A stretch of 48,495 bases of DNA from an uncultured Saprospiraceae bacterium (GCA_938003955.1 CALKXE010000095.1:1-48495); one strand, 5' to 3'; counted from the stretch's first letter, positions 35,945-45,420 are shown. Notes: generated by a model not told the origin, from the sequence alone. A program made the numbers and translations.

Positions 35945-37120
35945 TTAAACTTTTGCTTTTAAAAGCGCTGGGTAAATTTCTCCTTTCATTATATTTCTAC
36001 TGATTACTAATTTCTGGATTTCTGATGTTCCTTCATAAATCTGTGTAATCTTGGCGTCTCTCATTAATCTTTCCACATGGTATTCTTTTACGAAACCATA
36101 TCCACCATGAACCTGTACTGCTTCAACAGTATGTTTCATAGCTGCATCTGAAGCAAATAGTTTAGCCATACAGCTTGCTGAATCATAGTTTCCACCATTA
36201 TCTTTAAGCCAGGCAGCTCTGTGAACCAAAAGTCTTGCAGCTTCTATTTCAGTAGCCATATCAGCCAACTTGAATGCAATAGCTTGGTGCTGACTTATTG
36301 GTTTGCCGAATGCCTCTCTTTCTTTAGAATACTTCACAGATAGTTCGTATGCTCCTGCAGCAATTCCTAGCGCTTGAGCCGCGATCCCTATTCTACCACC
36401 AGAAAGAACTTTCATTGCGAATTTGAATCCGAAACCATCTTCTCCAATTCTATTTTCTTTAGGAACTTTTACATCATTGTACAATATGGTATGAGTATCT
36501 GATGATCGGATACCTAATTTATCTTCTTTAGCTCCGATTTCTACTCCTGGCGAATCTGCCTCAACGATTAATGCATTAATACCTTTGTGACCTTTTTCGG
36601 AATCCGTTTGAGCTATCACAAGATGTACACTAGAGCTGCTACCATTCGTAATCCAGTTTTTAGTACCGTTCAATAGATAGTGGTCTCCCATATCTATTGC
36701 TGTTGTTCTTTGTGATGTTGCATCACTTCCTGCTTCTGGTTCTGATAGACAGAATGCACCTATCCATTCTCCAGTAGCAATTTTCGTCAGGTATTTTATT
36801 TTTTGAGCTTCATTACCATAAGTTTCGAGGCCCCAACATATAAGGGAATTATTAACTGACATACATACAGAGCAAGAGTTGTCTACTTTGGATATCTCTT
36901 CAATAGCAAGTGCATAGCTAATACTGTCCATTCCACCACCTCCATATTCTGGAGATACCATCATACCCATAAATCCAAGTTCGCCCATCATTTTGATTTG
37001 CTCAGTTGCAAACTTCATGTCACGATCTCTTTCGATTACACCAGGTAGGCATTCTCTTTGTGCAAAGTTCCTAGCTGCATCACGCACCGCTAGTTGTTCT
37101 TCTGTCAGTTGAAATTCCAT
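35945..37120 (-). CDS. Acyl-CoA dehydrogenase
   Basis: A 391-aa FAD enzyme of normal length. The family signatures are GAFCLSEPEAGSDA and QVHGGYGFVKEYHVERLMRD. The catalytic base is Glu363 in YEGTSEIQ, at the position used by short/medium-chain and butyryl-CoA dehydrogenases. It oxidises acyl-CoA to enoyl-CoA in fatty- or amino-acid degradation and would pass electrons to ETF, whose genes are not in the window. It follows the DUF4286 gene on the same strand after 130 bp and has its own candidate -7 box. Confidence 0.97.
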   Translation of the reverse strand: MEFQLTEEQLAVRDAARNFAQRECLPGVIERDRDMKFATEQIKMMGELGFMGMMVSPEYGGGGMDSISYALAIEEISKVDNSCSVCMSVNNSLICWGLETYGNEAQKIKYLTKIATGEWIGAFCLSEPEAGSDATSQRTTAIDMGDHYLLNGTKNWITNGSSSSVHLVIAQTDSEKGHKGINALIVEADSPGVEIGAKEDKLGIRSSDTHTILYNDVKVPKENRIGEDGFGFKFAMKVLSGGRIGIAAQALGIAAGAYELSVKYSKEREAFGKPISQHQAIAFKLADMATEIEAARLLVHRAAWLKDNGGNYDSASCMAKLFASDAAMKHTVEAVQVHGGYGFVKEYHVERLMRDAKITQIYEGTSEIQKLVISRNIMKGEIYPALLKAKV

Positions 37121-37198
37121 ATATGTATATTTAATTCGTTTGAGTTAAGGTAACGTAAAAGTCGTATTTTATAAATAAGCAAACAAGCTATTTTGTTG

Positions 37199-37206
37199 CA
37201 AATCTA
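37199..37206 (-). promoter_or_regulatory. Candidate -7 box for the acyl-CoA dehydrogenase gene
   Basis: On the minus strand this is TAGATTTG, a perfect TAnnTTTG, 79 bp before the start codon. No TTG occurs at the usual -33 distance. Confidence 0.4.
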
Positions 37207-37250
37207 AACTTTAAGTAATGATTATATTTTAGAAACCCCTCTTGCTTCAT

Positions 37251-37568
37251 TTATTGGCCGTTACTAATGACCTCCATCAATGTTCTAAATGCACCAAATT
37301 TACCATTGTACTTTTGTTGATGTTCGGCTTGGAGTTTCGGTGCATGCTCCATTTGATATCTATCATATTCTTTCATACTGGGGGCTAAGTATTGAATTGC
37401 AAACGTTGTCCCTCCTTCACTGCCTTCAGTTATCACTTTGGTTAGTTGGTAAGATTCAAATGCGCCACTAGACATTACGGCTGGGATGTGAGTATCTATC
37501 ATCCAAGATTTCCAATCTTCAATTATTGAATCATCAATAATGACTGTCACGTTATAAAAGACCTTCAT
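37251..37568 (-). CDS. DUF4286 family protein
   Basis: A 105-aa protein with the DUF4286 pattern: MKVFYNVTVIIDDSIIEDW, then WMIDTHIPAVMSSGAFESYQ and LAPSMKEYDRYQMEHAPKLQ. It is probably a ferredoxin-like alpha-beta barrel similar to small dimeric enzymes or ligand binders. Function is unknown. It is found across Bacteroidota. Confidence 0.9.
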   Translation of the reverse strand: MKVFYNVTVIIDDSIIEDWKSWMIDTHIPAVMSSGAFESYQLTKVITEGSEGGTTFAIQYLAPSMKEYDRYQMEHAPKLQAEHQQKYNGKFGAFRTLMEVISNGQ

Positions 37569-37584
37569 GCTTTTTACTTTTTTG

Positions 37585-37592
37585 CAAAGGTA
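37585..37592 (-). promoter_or_regulatory. Candidate -7 box for the DUF4286 gene
   Basis: The minus strand reads TACCTTTG followed by C, a perfect -7 match. It is only 17 bp before the start codon, so the leader would be about 10 nt. There is no TTG at -33. Confidence 0.4.
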
Positions 37593-37957
37593 CAGAAATA
37601 GGATCTCTCTCTCTCATTATTCTATGTGACAATCACCACGAGTTTGTAATATTTTCCCAAATATATTCGGGTAGTAATGTTTTACATTTATCTCATCACC
37701 ATTAAGACTAGTTGCAGAGGTTCATATGTGCAAGCATAGCTAGATATAGACCAAAAGTGTAAATGGGGATTTTATCCGGATGTCATTTTGACCAATTCAC
37801 AGATAAATAACCCTCATTCATAGATAATTGCAATTTGCTAGTAGCTCTAAAACCTATGTTTGTCTTAGAATAGAGAGGCGAGGCAACTTGAAATTTGTTT
37901 CGCCGTCTTTTTAAAGACAGCATATGCTTTATTATAAACAGCCTTAAAACATTAACT
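37593..37957 (+). promoter_or_regulatory. Upstream region of the receptor-kinase-regulator unit
   Basis: No gene is visible. TATGTTTG at 37855-37862 is a perfect -7 match with TTTG at 37834-37837 (17-bp spacing, slightly short). The predicted leader of about 90 nt holds two adjacent inverted repeats: GGCGA (37877-37881) with TCGCC (37900-37904), and GTCTTT (37905-37910) with AAAGAC (37913-37918). These could be operator or RNA structures controlling the unit. Confidence 0.45.
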
Positions 37958-40342
37958 ATGAAAAATCTACTATTGACTTTGATTTTATTTCTTGGGATTA
38001 CCATCAATATGAGTGCTCAATCTAGTATTTCTGGAAACATTTCAGATGCAAATGGTTCTTTAGGATTTGTTAATGTAGTTCTTCATGCTTTGCCTGATAG
38101 TAATATTATAACTGTTCAATCATCTGGACTGGATGGTAAATATTCATTTCTTGATTTAGAAAATGGAAGCTATTTTCTTGAGGGCCTGATGCTTTCTTAT
38201 GAAGACTTAAAGTCCGAATCATTTGTTTTGAATAATGAAACGATTGAGTTGGACATGATTATGTTAGAAAAAACGAATATGCTCGGGACGGTAGAAATTA
38301 CTGCTAAAGTGCCATTAATGGAACAAAGGGCCGATAAGTTGGTCATTAATGTGGCCAGGAGCCTTACCTCGGTTAGTGGCAGTTTATTGGATGTAATGAA
38401 GAAAGTACCTGGGATGATTGTTGTCAATGGTAAACTTAGGATGCCTGGAAATGCTAATCCTACGATTTATATAAATGGAAGAAGCACTCAATATCTTGAC
38501 ATGGAATCATTATTAAGAGAAATGCCTAGTGATAATATTGAAAAGATTGAAGTGATAACTCAACCAGGTGCAGAATATGAAGCTGCTGGGACAGGTCCAA
38601 TTATCAATATTGTATTGAAGAATAACAGACTGTATGGTGTGAATGGTTCTGTATATGTAGGTGGTGGTAAAGGAGAAACATGGAAAAAAAGTGGAGGGTT
38701 AAATCTTAGTTATCGCCAAGGACTTCTTAATTTATATGGTGGAGTAGGGTACAGTAACAATAAGAATAATGAAAGGTTTTTTCTGAATAGAGTGATTGGG
38801 AATACTGATTATACGCAAGAAAACCTTACACCTTATGATCCGAAAACGCTAAGGGTTAATGCGGGGCTTGATTACTATGTTTCAGACAGTCAGGAGGTTG
38901 GGTTTAGTGTAAAACGTACAAAATCAAATGGAGATAGACAACAAACTAACCTCTCTAATATATTATCTCCTAACGATGAAGACGTAAGAAACTATTCGAC
39001 AATGAATGATGTAGATAGATCTTGGGAATTCATATCGGCCGATGCTTATTATACTATCAAACTTGACACGATGGGGCAGAAGTTGGAGTTTGATGCCAAC
39101 GTATCCAAATTTGATAATAAGAAAGTAAACATAATCACAAGCGAAGAGATGAATGGTAGAACTAATAACTTTCTTGATACTAGATATAACCAACCAGGAG
39201 AGACTAATTTCTGGGTGGGGAAGATAGATTATACACTGCCTTTATCTAAAGCTATTGAATTAAAAGCGGGGGCTAAGTACACTGATGCTTCAATCGATAA
39301 TAATTTTAAAAGTGAATTTTTTAAAGACGATCAATGGAATGAAAATATAAATGAAAGTAATCACTATCTATTCGATGAAACGATTGCGGCAGCTTATGCG
39401 AAATTAAATATGTCGCTAGGGGATTGGAATATGACTGCTGGCCTTAGATATGAGGATAGTAAATCGACGGGTTATTCTATTACCTTGGATTCTACGACAG
39501 CAAGAGATATTGGTCGGTTGTTTCCAAGTGCAAGTATATCTAGGAAAGTGGCAGGGCCTCTTTCTGCGGCACTTGCATATAGCTACAGGATCAATAGACC
39601 AAGCTATACAACATTGAATCCTTTTGTTCTTGCTTTAGACCCTTTGACGTCAGAGCGAGGTAATACCATGCTGAGGCCTGAGTTGACGCATAGTGGTAAG
39701 TTTACTTTGACATACGAAGGGCAGCCATTTTTTAATCTAGAATATAAAGATACTAGAGACGTCATGGTTTATGTAACGGAACAAGATGACGCTACAGGAC
39801 AAGCTTCTGCTCAAACTGTAAATCTTGATCAATTAAATAATTATTCTGGGATGATCGTATTGCCATTTGATATGTTCTTACCGTTTTCTGGGTATATAGG
39901 AACTATTGCGAATTACGCTTCATATGATTCAGAATATTTAGGTGAGCGTTTTGATAGAAGTAAGTTGGCATTCACATCATTCATACAAATGAATTTTAAT
40001 TTGCCATGGGATGTATCTCTCGAAGCTTCAGGCTGGCATCAGACAGGTGGTCAAGATGGAATTATAGACTACGGACAGTTATTCGGAACAGAGATAGGCG
40101 TACAGAAGAAGTTTCTTGATGATAAATTAAGTATTAATCTTAGCTGGTCGGACCCAATATCAAGATATTGGAATGGAAACCTTAACTATGCAAACATGCA
40201 AGCAACTATGCAGTCTACTTGGGAAGTAAATGTGGTTGAAGCAAGAATAAGTTATAAGTTCGGAAATCAGCACCTCAAGAAGAAAGCAAAAAGACAAGGT
40301 GGAGCATCATCAGTTATTAGAAGAGCGTCGGATGATAAGTAA
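37958..40342 (+). CDS. TonB-dependent receptor-like outer-membrane protein (OMP_b-brl_3), kinase-linked
   Basis: 794 aa from ATG 37958. A longer frame from 37895 would put non-signal residues before the signal peptide MKNLLLTLILFLGITINMSAQ. After cleavage come a CarboxypepD_reg-like domain (SSISGNISDANGSLGFVNVV, about residues 22-105) and a plug (about 120-230, with VPGMIVVNGKLRMPGN and IEVITQPGAEYEAAGTGP). A PF14905-type barrel follows, with RINRPSYTTLNPF. It ends in a basic tail. The kinase gene starts 28 bp after its stop, so the receptor probably feeds a signalling pathway or is its main target. It resembles the receptor at 5241-7742 in domain order, but that one has no kinase partner. 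The ligand is unknown. Confidence 0.92.
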   Translation: MKNLLLTLILFLGITINMSAQSSISGNISDANGSLGFVNVVLHALPDSNIITVQSSGLDGKYSFLDLENGSYFLEGLMLSYEDLKSESFVLNNETIELDMIMLEKTNMLGTVEITAKVPLMEQRADKLVINVARSLTSVSGSLLDVMKKVPGMIVVNGKLRMPGNANPTIYINGRSTQYLDMESLLREMPSDNIEKIEVITQPGAEYEAAGTGPIINIVLKNNRLYGVNGSVYVGGGKGETWKKSGGLNLSYRQGLLNLYGGVGYSNNKNNERFFLNRVIGNTDYTQENLTPYDPKTLRVNAGLDYYVSDSQEVGFSVKRTKSNGDRQQTNLSNILSPNDEDVRNYSTMNDVDRSWEFISADAYYTIKLDTMGQKLEFDANVSKFDNKKVNIITSEEMNGRTNNFLDTRYNQPGETNFWVGKIDYTLPLSKAIELKAGAKYTDASIDNNFKSEFFKDDQWNENINESNHYLFDETIAAAYAKLNMSLGDWNMTAGLRYEDSKSTGYSITLDSTTARDIGRLFPSASISRKVAGPLSAALAYSYRINRPSYTTLNPFVLALDPLTSERGNTMLRPELTHSGKFTLTYEGQPFFNLEYKDTRDVMVYVTEQDDATGQASAQTVNLDQLNNYSGMIVLPFDMFLPFSGYIGTIANYASYDSEYLGERFDRSKLAFTSFIQMNFNLPWDVSLEASGWHQTGGQDGIIDYGQLFGTEIGVQKKFLDDKLSINLSWSDPISRYWNGNLNYANMQATMQSTWEVNVVEARISYKFGNQHLKKKAKRQGGASSVIRRASDDK

Positions 40343-40370
40343 TTTATATCTTGTTGAATAAAAGTAAATA

Positions 40371-41378
40371 ATGAATCTTCTAAAAGATATAAGTAAATCG
40401 GATTGGATGGTTATTGTGGGGTTTTGGATAATAGCTATGCCAGTTATCTTATCTGATTATATTTCCCATTTGAGCCTCAATAAGTCTTTGTCATTGATGA
40501 TTTTGGATCTTGTCTTAATTACTGCAGTAAGTATTACAATGGTATTTTGGTTAGCTCCGAAGTATTTGTCAACCAAAAAGTATGTTCATTTTTTTCTGGG
40601 AATGCTTATAGCTTTGCTAATAGAATCAATACTTTATTGGTATGGAACTACGGTGATTTGGGAATTTCATATACCAGACTCAATCATAGAGTATCTTGGG
40701 GATGAGATTACGAATGATGCCCAATCATTGGGGATATTAGGAGGAGTTTTGTTGGCCAAGAAATACTTTGAAGGGCAACAGAGTTTATTTAAGCTAGAAG
40801 CTGAAACAAGAACAAACGAACTTAGAGCATTGCAATCTCAAGTTAATCCTCATTTCCTATTTAATAATCTCAACTCATTGGATGAACTAATCGATTCTAA
40901 TCCAATAGAGGCTAAGAATTATGTAAACAAGCTAGCTCAGTTGTATCGCTACTTGATCAATTCTAATGATAATGATGTAGTGACATTTAAGGAGGAACTA
41001 GAATTTGCTAATAATTATATCTATTTGCTAGATCAGAGATATGGAGACTCTTATAAATTTACCGTTGTGAATCATTCTACAGATCAAGAGTCGATACTGA
41101 TACCACCGGCATCACTGCAGCTCGTACTAGAGAATGTAGTGAAGCATAATATAGGCAGTGTGAGTAATCCGCTAGAAATTGAGATTATAATTGATCAAGA
41201 AAAAATTGTAATCAAAAATGAAAAGAGACTTAAAGTCAAAAGAGGAGATAGTAACAACGTAGGTGTAAAAAACCTGAATGCTCGATATGAGCTGTTGAGT
41301 GACAAGTCAGTAAAAGTTACAAATACCGCCACTGAATACAGGATAGAACTACCATTCATCAATCTACTGAACACCTAG
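40371..41378 (+). CDS. LytS-type sensor histidine kinase without periplasmic sensor domain
   Basis: A 335-aa protein. Four hydrophobic helices fill residues 10-135 with very short loops, so no separate extracellular sensor domain is present. A short coiled coil (about 138-153) leads into the His_kinase domain, with phospho-acceptor His161 in VNPHFLFNNLNSL. The ATPase motif LQLVLENVVKHN and a degenerate Gly-rich region (NNVGVKNLNARYELL) follow. It lies between the receptor gene and a LytTR regulator gene that starts one base after its stop. The membrane helices could sense the state of an envelope partner. Confidence 0.93.
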   Translation: MNLLKDISKSDWMVIVGFWIIAMPVILSDYISHLSLNKSLSLMILDLVLITAVSITMVFWLAPKYLSTKKYVHFFLGMLIALLIESILYWYGTTVIWEFHIPDSIIEYLGDEITNDAQSLGILGGVLLAKKYFEGQQSLFKLEAETRTNELRALQSQVNPHFLFNNLNSLDELIDSNPIEAKNYVNKLAQLYRYLINSNDNDVVTFKEELEFANNYIYLLDQRYGDSYKFTVVNHSTDQESILIPPASLQLVLENVVKHNIGSVSNPLEIEIIIDQEKIVIKNEKRLKVKRGDSNNVGVKNLNARYELLSDKSVKVTNTATEYRIELPFINLLNT

Positions 41379-41379
41379 C

Positions 41380-42141
41380 ATGAATATATTGATAATAGAA
41401 GACGAACAAATAGCTGGTGAAAAACTGAAGGGATACATAGGCAAGTATGTCAGCGCTGATGCCTCTGTTTCTTGGGTGAGGAGTGTGTCAGAATCTTATG
41501 AATTACTAAGCAAGCCGAATAGTTTTGATATCATATTTTCGGATATAGAATTGCTTGATGGTAATGTGTTTTCGGTATATGAGACAGTGGATGTAAAGTG
41601 TCCAATTATATTTTGCACGGCCTATGATAAGTTTGTCATGAAGGCATTCGAGACCAATGGGATCGCATACTTACTAAAACCGTACAATGAAGAGCAGTTT
41701 TTAGACTCGTGGAAGAAGTATCAAGTACTATTCGATAAGAAAGAGAATACTGTACCTAATGATATACTAGATGAACTGAAAACAATAGTCAATAGCGCCA
41801 AAACAGAATACAAGACGAGGTTTACAATCAAGAAATCAAATGGAGTGTTTCTTCTGTCAGTCAGCGATATCGTTCTAATACAATCTCATGGTGATTTCCT
41901 CCTCGCATTCGATAATAATAAAAACAAGCATGTGATCAATCAAAGTGTCTCAAATATTGTAGATATGCTTGACCCTCGAAAGTTTTTTCAGATTAACAGA
42001 AGTGAAATTATAAATGTAGACTTCATCCAGAAATTTGAAACTCACTTCAAGAATAAGCTGTGTATTAGTATGCTTGGATTGAAAGATCCGGTATTTACCA
42101 GCTCTAGTCGGACTCCAGAATTTAGAGCATGGTTGGGGTGA
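41380..42141 (+). CDS. LytTR-family response regulator
   Basis: A 253-aa protein. The receiver has IIEDE at the N-terminus, phospho-acceptor Asp55 in IIFSDIELLD, Thr80 and Lys100 in YLLKPYN. The LytTR DNA-binding domain (about 145-250) shows VSDIVLIQSHGDFLLAF and FFQINRSEIINVDFI. It begins one base after the kinase stop and is its certain partner. No terminator is visible before trkA, but trkA has its own candidate promoter. Confidence 0.95.
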   Translation: MNILIIEDEQIAGEKLKGYIGKYVSADASVSWVRSVSESYELLSKPNSFDIIFSDIELLDGNVFSVYETVDVKCPIIFCTAYDKFVMKAFETNGIAYLLKPYNEEQFLDSWKKYQVLFDKKENTVPNDILDELKTIVNSAKTEYKTRFTIKKSNGVFLLSVSDIVLIQSHGDFLLAFDNNKNKHVINQSVSNIVDMLDPRKFFQINRSEIINVDFIQKFETHFKNKLCISMLGLKDPVFTSSSRTPEFRAWLG

Positions 42142-42184
42142 TTTGAGTAGTAAGTAAGTTAATAATCAAAAGTATTCCCAATTA

Positions 42185-42219
42185 TTTGCCACATCAATGG
42201 AAAAAATGACATAATTTTG
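42185..42219 (+). promoter_or_regulatory. Candidate promoter of trkA-trkH
   Basis: TAATTTTG at 42212-42219 is a perfect TAnnTTTG; TTTG at 42185-42188 gives a 23-bp spacer, slightly long. It continues as GCGCTCCGAAA, like the infA upstream region. The start codon is 43 bp downstream. Confidence 0.6.
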
Positions 42220-42262
42220 CGCTCCGAAACAGGAAATACCAATGTCCTGATAAAATATAGAA

Positions 42263-43603
42263 ATGAATATATTAATAGGAGGTGCTGGTGATGTAGGTTT
42301 TCACCTAGCAAAGTTAATGGTAACCGAAGAGCAGAATATCACTCTTATCGACCATGATGACCAAATACTAGAATACGCAGCAACCCATTTAGATGTGTCA
42401 ACTATTAAAGGTGAGATTACATCTATAGAGACTCTGATGAACGGGAAAGTAGAAAATGCAGACCTATTCATTGCCGTGTCGACGCATGAGTCTGCCAATC
42501 TTTTGGCATGTATACTAGCAAAGAAGTTAGGTGCGAAAAAGACAATTGCTAGGGTCGCTAATCCCGAATATTTCCATAAAGTACAGCGAAAAAACTTCAA
42601 AGATTCTGGTATTGATAATCTATTCAGTCCAAGTTTATTGGCTGTCCAAGAGATCAAAAGACTAATCAGTCGTGCTTCAGTAACTGATGTTTTCGAATTC
42701 GAAGAAGGGAAAATTTCTATTATTGGATTTACAGCGGATCAGGATTCTAACCTAATTGGTAAGTCATTGCGCCAATTGTCAGAAGAGGCAACAGATCATC
42801 ATATGAGAGTGATTGTATTGCTACGTGGAACGAAGACGATTATACCTAGTTTGGATATGATTATCGAGCCATTAGATCATTTATATCTTTCTACTGACAT
42901 CAAGGACTTTGACCGTGTAAATCATTTCGTAGGTAAAACGTTGAAGAAGGTCAAGAAGGTAATGATTATCGGGAACGGAGCACTAGCTCGGCGAACGGCA
43001 AAATTGTTAGAAAAAGAATACAATGTTTCTCTAATTATCAAAAATAAAGCGGAGTGTAAACGATGCCATGAAGAATTAAATAATACTTTGATACTTCAGG
43101 GAGACCCTAATAATACAGAGTTTTTACTTGAATATGGATTGGAATCTATGGACGCATTTGTAGCGCTGACTCCGAATTCAGAGACAAATATCATTTCTTG
43201 CTTGATGGCAGAAAAGTCTGGGGATATCAAGACTATTGCTTTGGTAGATAATTCAGCATACACACATATATCACAGAACATTGGTGTGGATACGATAATC
43301 AATAAAAAGCTACTTGCAGCCAATAATATATTCCGATTTGTAAGGAGAGGTAGAGTTGAGGCAATTGCTTCTTTTCATGGTGTAGATGCGGAAGTCATAG
43401 AATACATAATCAGAGAAGATGATACTGTTGTAGGCAAGCAAATAAGCGATATAGGACTGCCAAAAGCTGCCATCGTTGCAGGTGTGATTAGAGATGACAA
43501 AGGACTAATTCCAAGAGGTAGTTTTGTGCTAGGTCGAGAAGATAAAGTAATTATATTCGTAAGGCCATCTGCGGTTAAAGTAGTAGAATCAATATTCAAT
43601 TAG
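42263..43603 (+). CDS. trkA: Trk potassium uptake regulatory subunit TrkA
   Basis: A 446-aa peripheral NAD-binding protein with the duplicated RCK layout: TrkA_N (MNILIGGAGDVGFHLAKLM, residues 1-19 for the first Rossmann start), TrkA_C, a second TrkA_N (about 228 onward, VMIIGNGALARRTAKLLEKE) and a second TrkA_C. It gates TrkH, whose gene starts 4 bp after this stop. The second nucleotide site has GNGALA in place of the classical GxGxxG, so the two sites may differ in binding. Confidence 0.97.
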   Translation: MNILIGGAGDVGFHLAKLMVTEEQNITLIDHDDQILEYAATHLDVSTIKGEITSIETLMNGKVENADLFIAVSTHESANLLACILAKKLGAKKTIARVANPEYFHKVQRKNFKDSGIDNLFSPSLLAVQEIKRLISRASVTDVFEFEEGKISIIGFTADQDSNLIGKSLRQLSEEATDHHMRVIVLLRGTKTIIPSLDMIIEPLDHLYLSTDIKDFDRVNHFVGKTLKKVKKVMIIGNGALARRTAKLLEKEYNVSLIIKNKAECKRCHEELNNTLILQGDPNNTEFLLEYGLESMDAFVALTPNSETNIISCLMAEKSGDIKTIALVDNSAYTHISQNIGVDTIINKKLLAANNIFRFVRRGRVEAIASFHGVDAEVIEYIIREDDTVVGKQISDIGLPKAAIVAGVIRDDKGLIPRGSFVLGREDKVIIFVRPSAVKVVESIFN

Positions 43604-43607
43604 GTCC

Positions 43608-45068
43608 ATGATCAATAGTCGAATAGTTTTTAATGTTATCGGATTTATAACCATTATTGTTGGGATATTTATGCTGCTTCCTGCACTCGTTTCTTATCTA
43701 AGTAATGGGAATGATGCCAACTGTTTCCTTATCTCTAGCCTGATTACCATGTGTGTTGGGGGAGCACTGGCACTTATTAGACCTAAGAATAAATCTATTA
43801 GAAAACGGGAAGGATACCTCATTGTTGGGCTTGGCTGGATAGCCATGTGTCTTGCAGGTTCTTTACCTTATCTTATTCACCATGGGATATCGATTAGTGA
43901 AGCTGTATTTGAAAGTACTTCTGGTTTTACAACTACAGGTGCAACGATATTTAATGATATAGAAAGCCTATCGTTTGGGACATTGTTTTGGAGAAGCCTT
44001 ACGCAATGGATTGGTGGAATGGGGATTATTGTATTTACTATAGCCATCTTTCCACTTCTTGGTATTGGTGGTGTAGAATTATTTGTAGCAGAATCTCCAG
44101 GGCCCAAATCAGATAAAATACATCCAAGAATAAAAGAAGTTGCTAAACGGCTATGGCTTATCTACGTTGGTTTGACTGGTTTTCTTTGTTTTATTCTGTA
44201 CTTTTTTGGTGATATGAATTTCTTCGATAGTATAAATCATGCTATGACTACGATGTCTACCGGCGGTTTTTCCACTAAAAATGATAGTATAGCTCACTTT
44301 ACAAGTCTATGGGTTCAGTATCCAATCCTGATATTTATGTTTGTCGGAGGATTGAACTATACCATCATCTATCTACTTTTCAAAGGCCGTCTCGCAAAAG
44401 CCTGGAAGAGTGACGAATTTAGATTTTATATTACTTTAGTATTAACCTTGATCGTATTTGTAAGTGGTGTAAGATGTTTTCTTTCTGATCTTCCTGTAGA
44501 ACAATTGATTAGAGAATCTGCTTTCCAGTTGGTTTCAATTATTACGACGACAGGGTATATTACAGCTGACTATACATCATGGAATCATGGACTTACTATG
44601 TTGTTCTTTGTATTGTTATTTGTGGGAGCTTGTGGTGGATCAACCAGCGGTGGGATCAAAATGATTAGACACCTAGTATTTCTTAAGAACTCGATCTTAG
44701 AGTTTAAGAGAATATTGCACCCAGCAGCTTTTGTTAGACTGAAGATAGATGGCAGTACGATACAAGGAAGGGTAATTACTCACATCTTAGTTTTTCTATT
44801 GTTCTATTTGATTCTATTTGTTTTTGGGTCTATGATTATGACAATCATTATGCAAGATGATCCAACTCCATTTCTTACAGGTATAGGCTCTACTGCGACA
44901 TGTATCAGTAATGTAGGACCGGCAATCGGTAGCGTAGGTCCAGTTGATAACTTTGCTCATATCCCTGCGGTAGGAAAGATATTCTTATCATTCCTTATGA
45001 TTGTGGGTAGGTTAGAGGTCTTTACGGTGTTAATTATCTTGACTCCATACTTTTGGAAGAGTAATTAG
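43608..45068 (+). CDS. trkH: Trk potassium channel subunit TrkH
   Basis: A 486-aa membrane channel of four repeated M1-P-M2 units. All four selectivity-filter loops keep their glycine: STSGFTTTGATIF, MTTMSTGGFSTKN, VSIITTTGYIT and CISNVGPAIG. With TrkA it forms a K+ uptake system. It ends 7 bp from the stop of the convergent DUF1801 gene, with no terminator between. Confidence 0.97.
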   Translation: MINSRIVFNVIGFITIIVGIFMLLPALVSYLSNGNDANCFLISSLITMCVGGALALIRPKNKSIRKREGYLIVGLGWIAMCLAGSLPYLIHHGISISEAVFESTSGFTTTGATIFNDIESLSFGTLFWRSLTQWIGGMGIIVFTIAIFPLLGIGGVELFVAESPGPKSDKIHPRIKEVAKRLWLIYVGLTGFLCFILYFFGDMNFFDSINHAMTTMSTGGFSTKNDSIAHFTSLWVQYPILIFMFVGGLNYTIIYLLFKGRLAKAWKSDEFRFYITLVLTLIVFVSGVRCFLSDLPVEQLIRESAFQLVSIITTTGYITADYTSWNHGLTMLFFVLLFVGACGGSTSGGIKMIRHLVFLKNSILEFKRILHPAAFVRLKIDGSTIQGRVITHILVFLLFYLILFVFGSMIMTIIMQDDPTPFLTGIGSTATCISNVGPAIGSVGPVDNFAHIPAVGKIFLSFLMIVGRLEVFTVLIILTPYFWKSN

Positions 45069-45075
45069 GGGACGA

Positions 45076-45420
45076 TCAATACAACTTCACCGCCATACCA
45101 AATATATCATTTATCACATCAATAGGAATATCCTCTTCGGCATTAAAGTGCAATACTTTCATTTTATTTCGATTCCCTAGATCCAGCAAAGGATGTTCTA
45201 TTTCTGTTCCTTTGTATATACCTAGATAAGGTTGGTAAGTCTTTTTATCAATCCATAGATAGCAGAACAATTTGCCCTTATACCTAAACATAGGCATTCC
45301 ATGTGTCCATGATTCTGACATTTGCTCATCATAGTTCAATATATGATGTCTAAGTGCTAGTAAGTATGACCTAACTGGCTCTTCTTTACTTATATAGTAT
45401 CCATCAATTTCGCGTATCAT
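45076..45420 (-). CDS. DUF1801 domain protein
   Basis: A 114-aa protein with the DUF1801 (YdhG/YjbR-like) pattern: IDGYYISKEEPVRSYLLALR, the core ESWTHGMPMFRYKGKLFCYL and a C-terminal helix. The fold is known from related proteins, but biochemical function is not established. It is encoded convergently to trkH. Confidence 0.82.
   Translation of the reverse strand: MIREIDGYYISKEEPVRSYLLALRHHILNYDEQMSESWTHGMPMFRYKGKLFCYLWIDKKTYQPYLGIYKGTEIEHPLLDLGNRNKMKVLHFNAEEDIPIDVINDIFGMAVKLY

Noticed and set aside
37895-37957. Longer N-terminus for the second receptor
   Set aside because: It would place 21 residues before a proper signal peptide and overlaps the leader inverted repeats.
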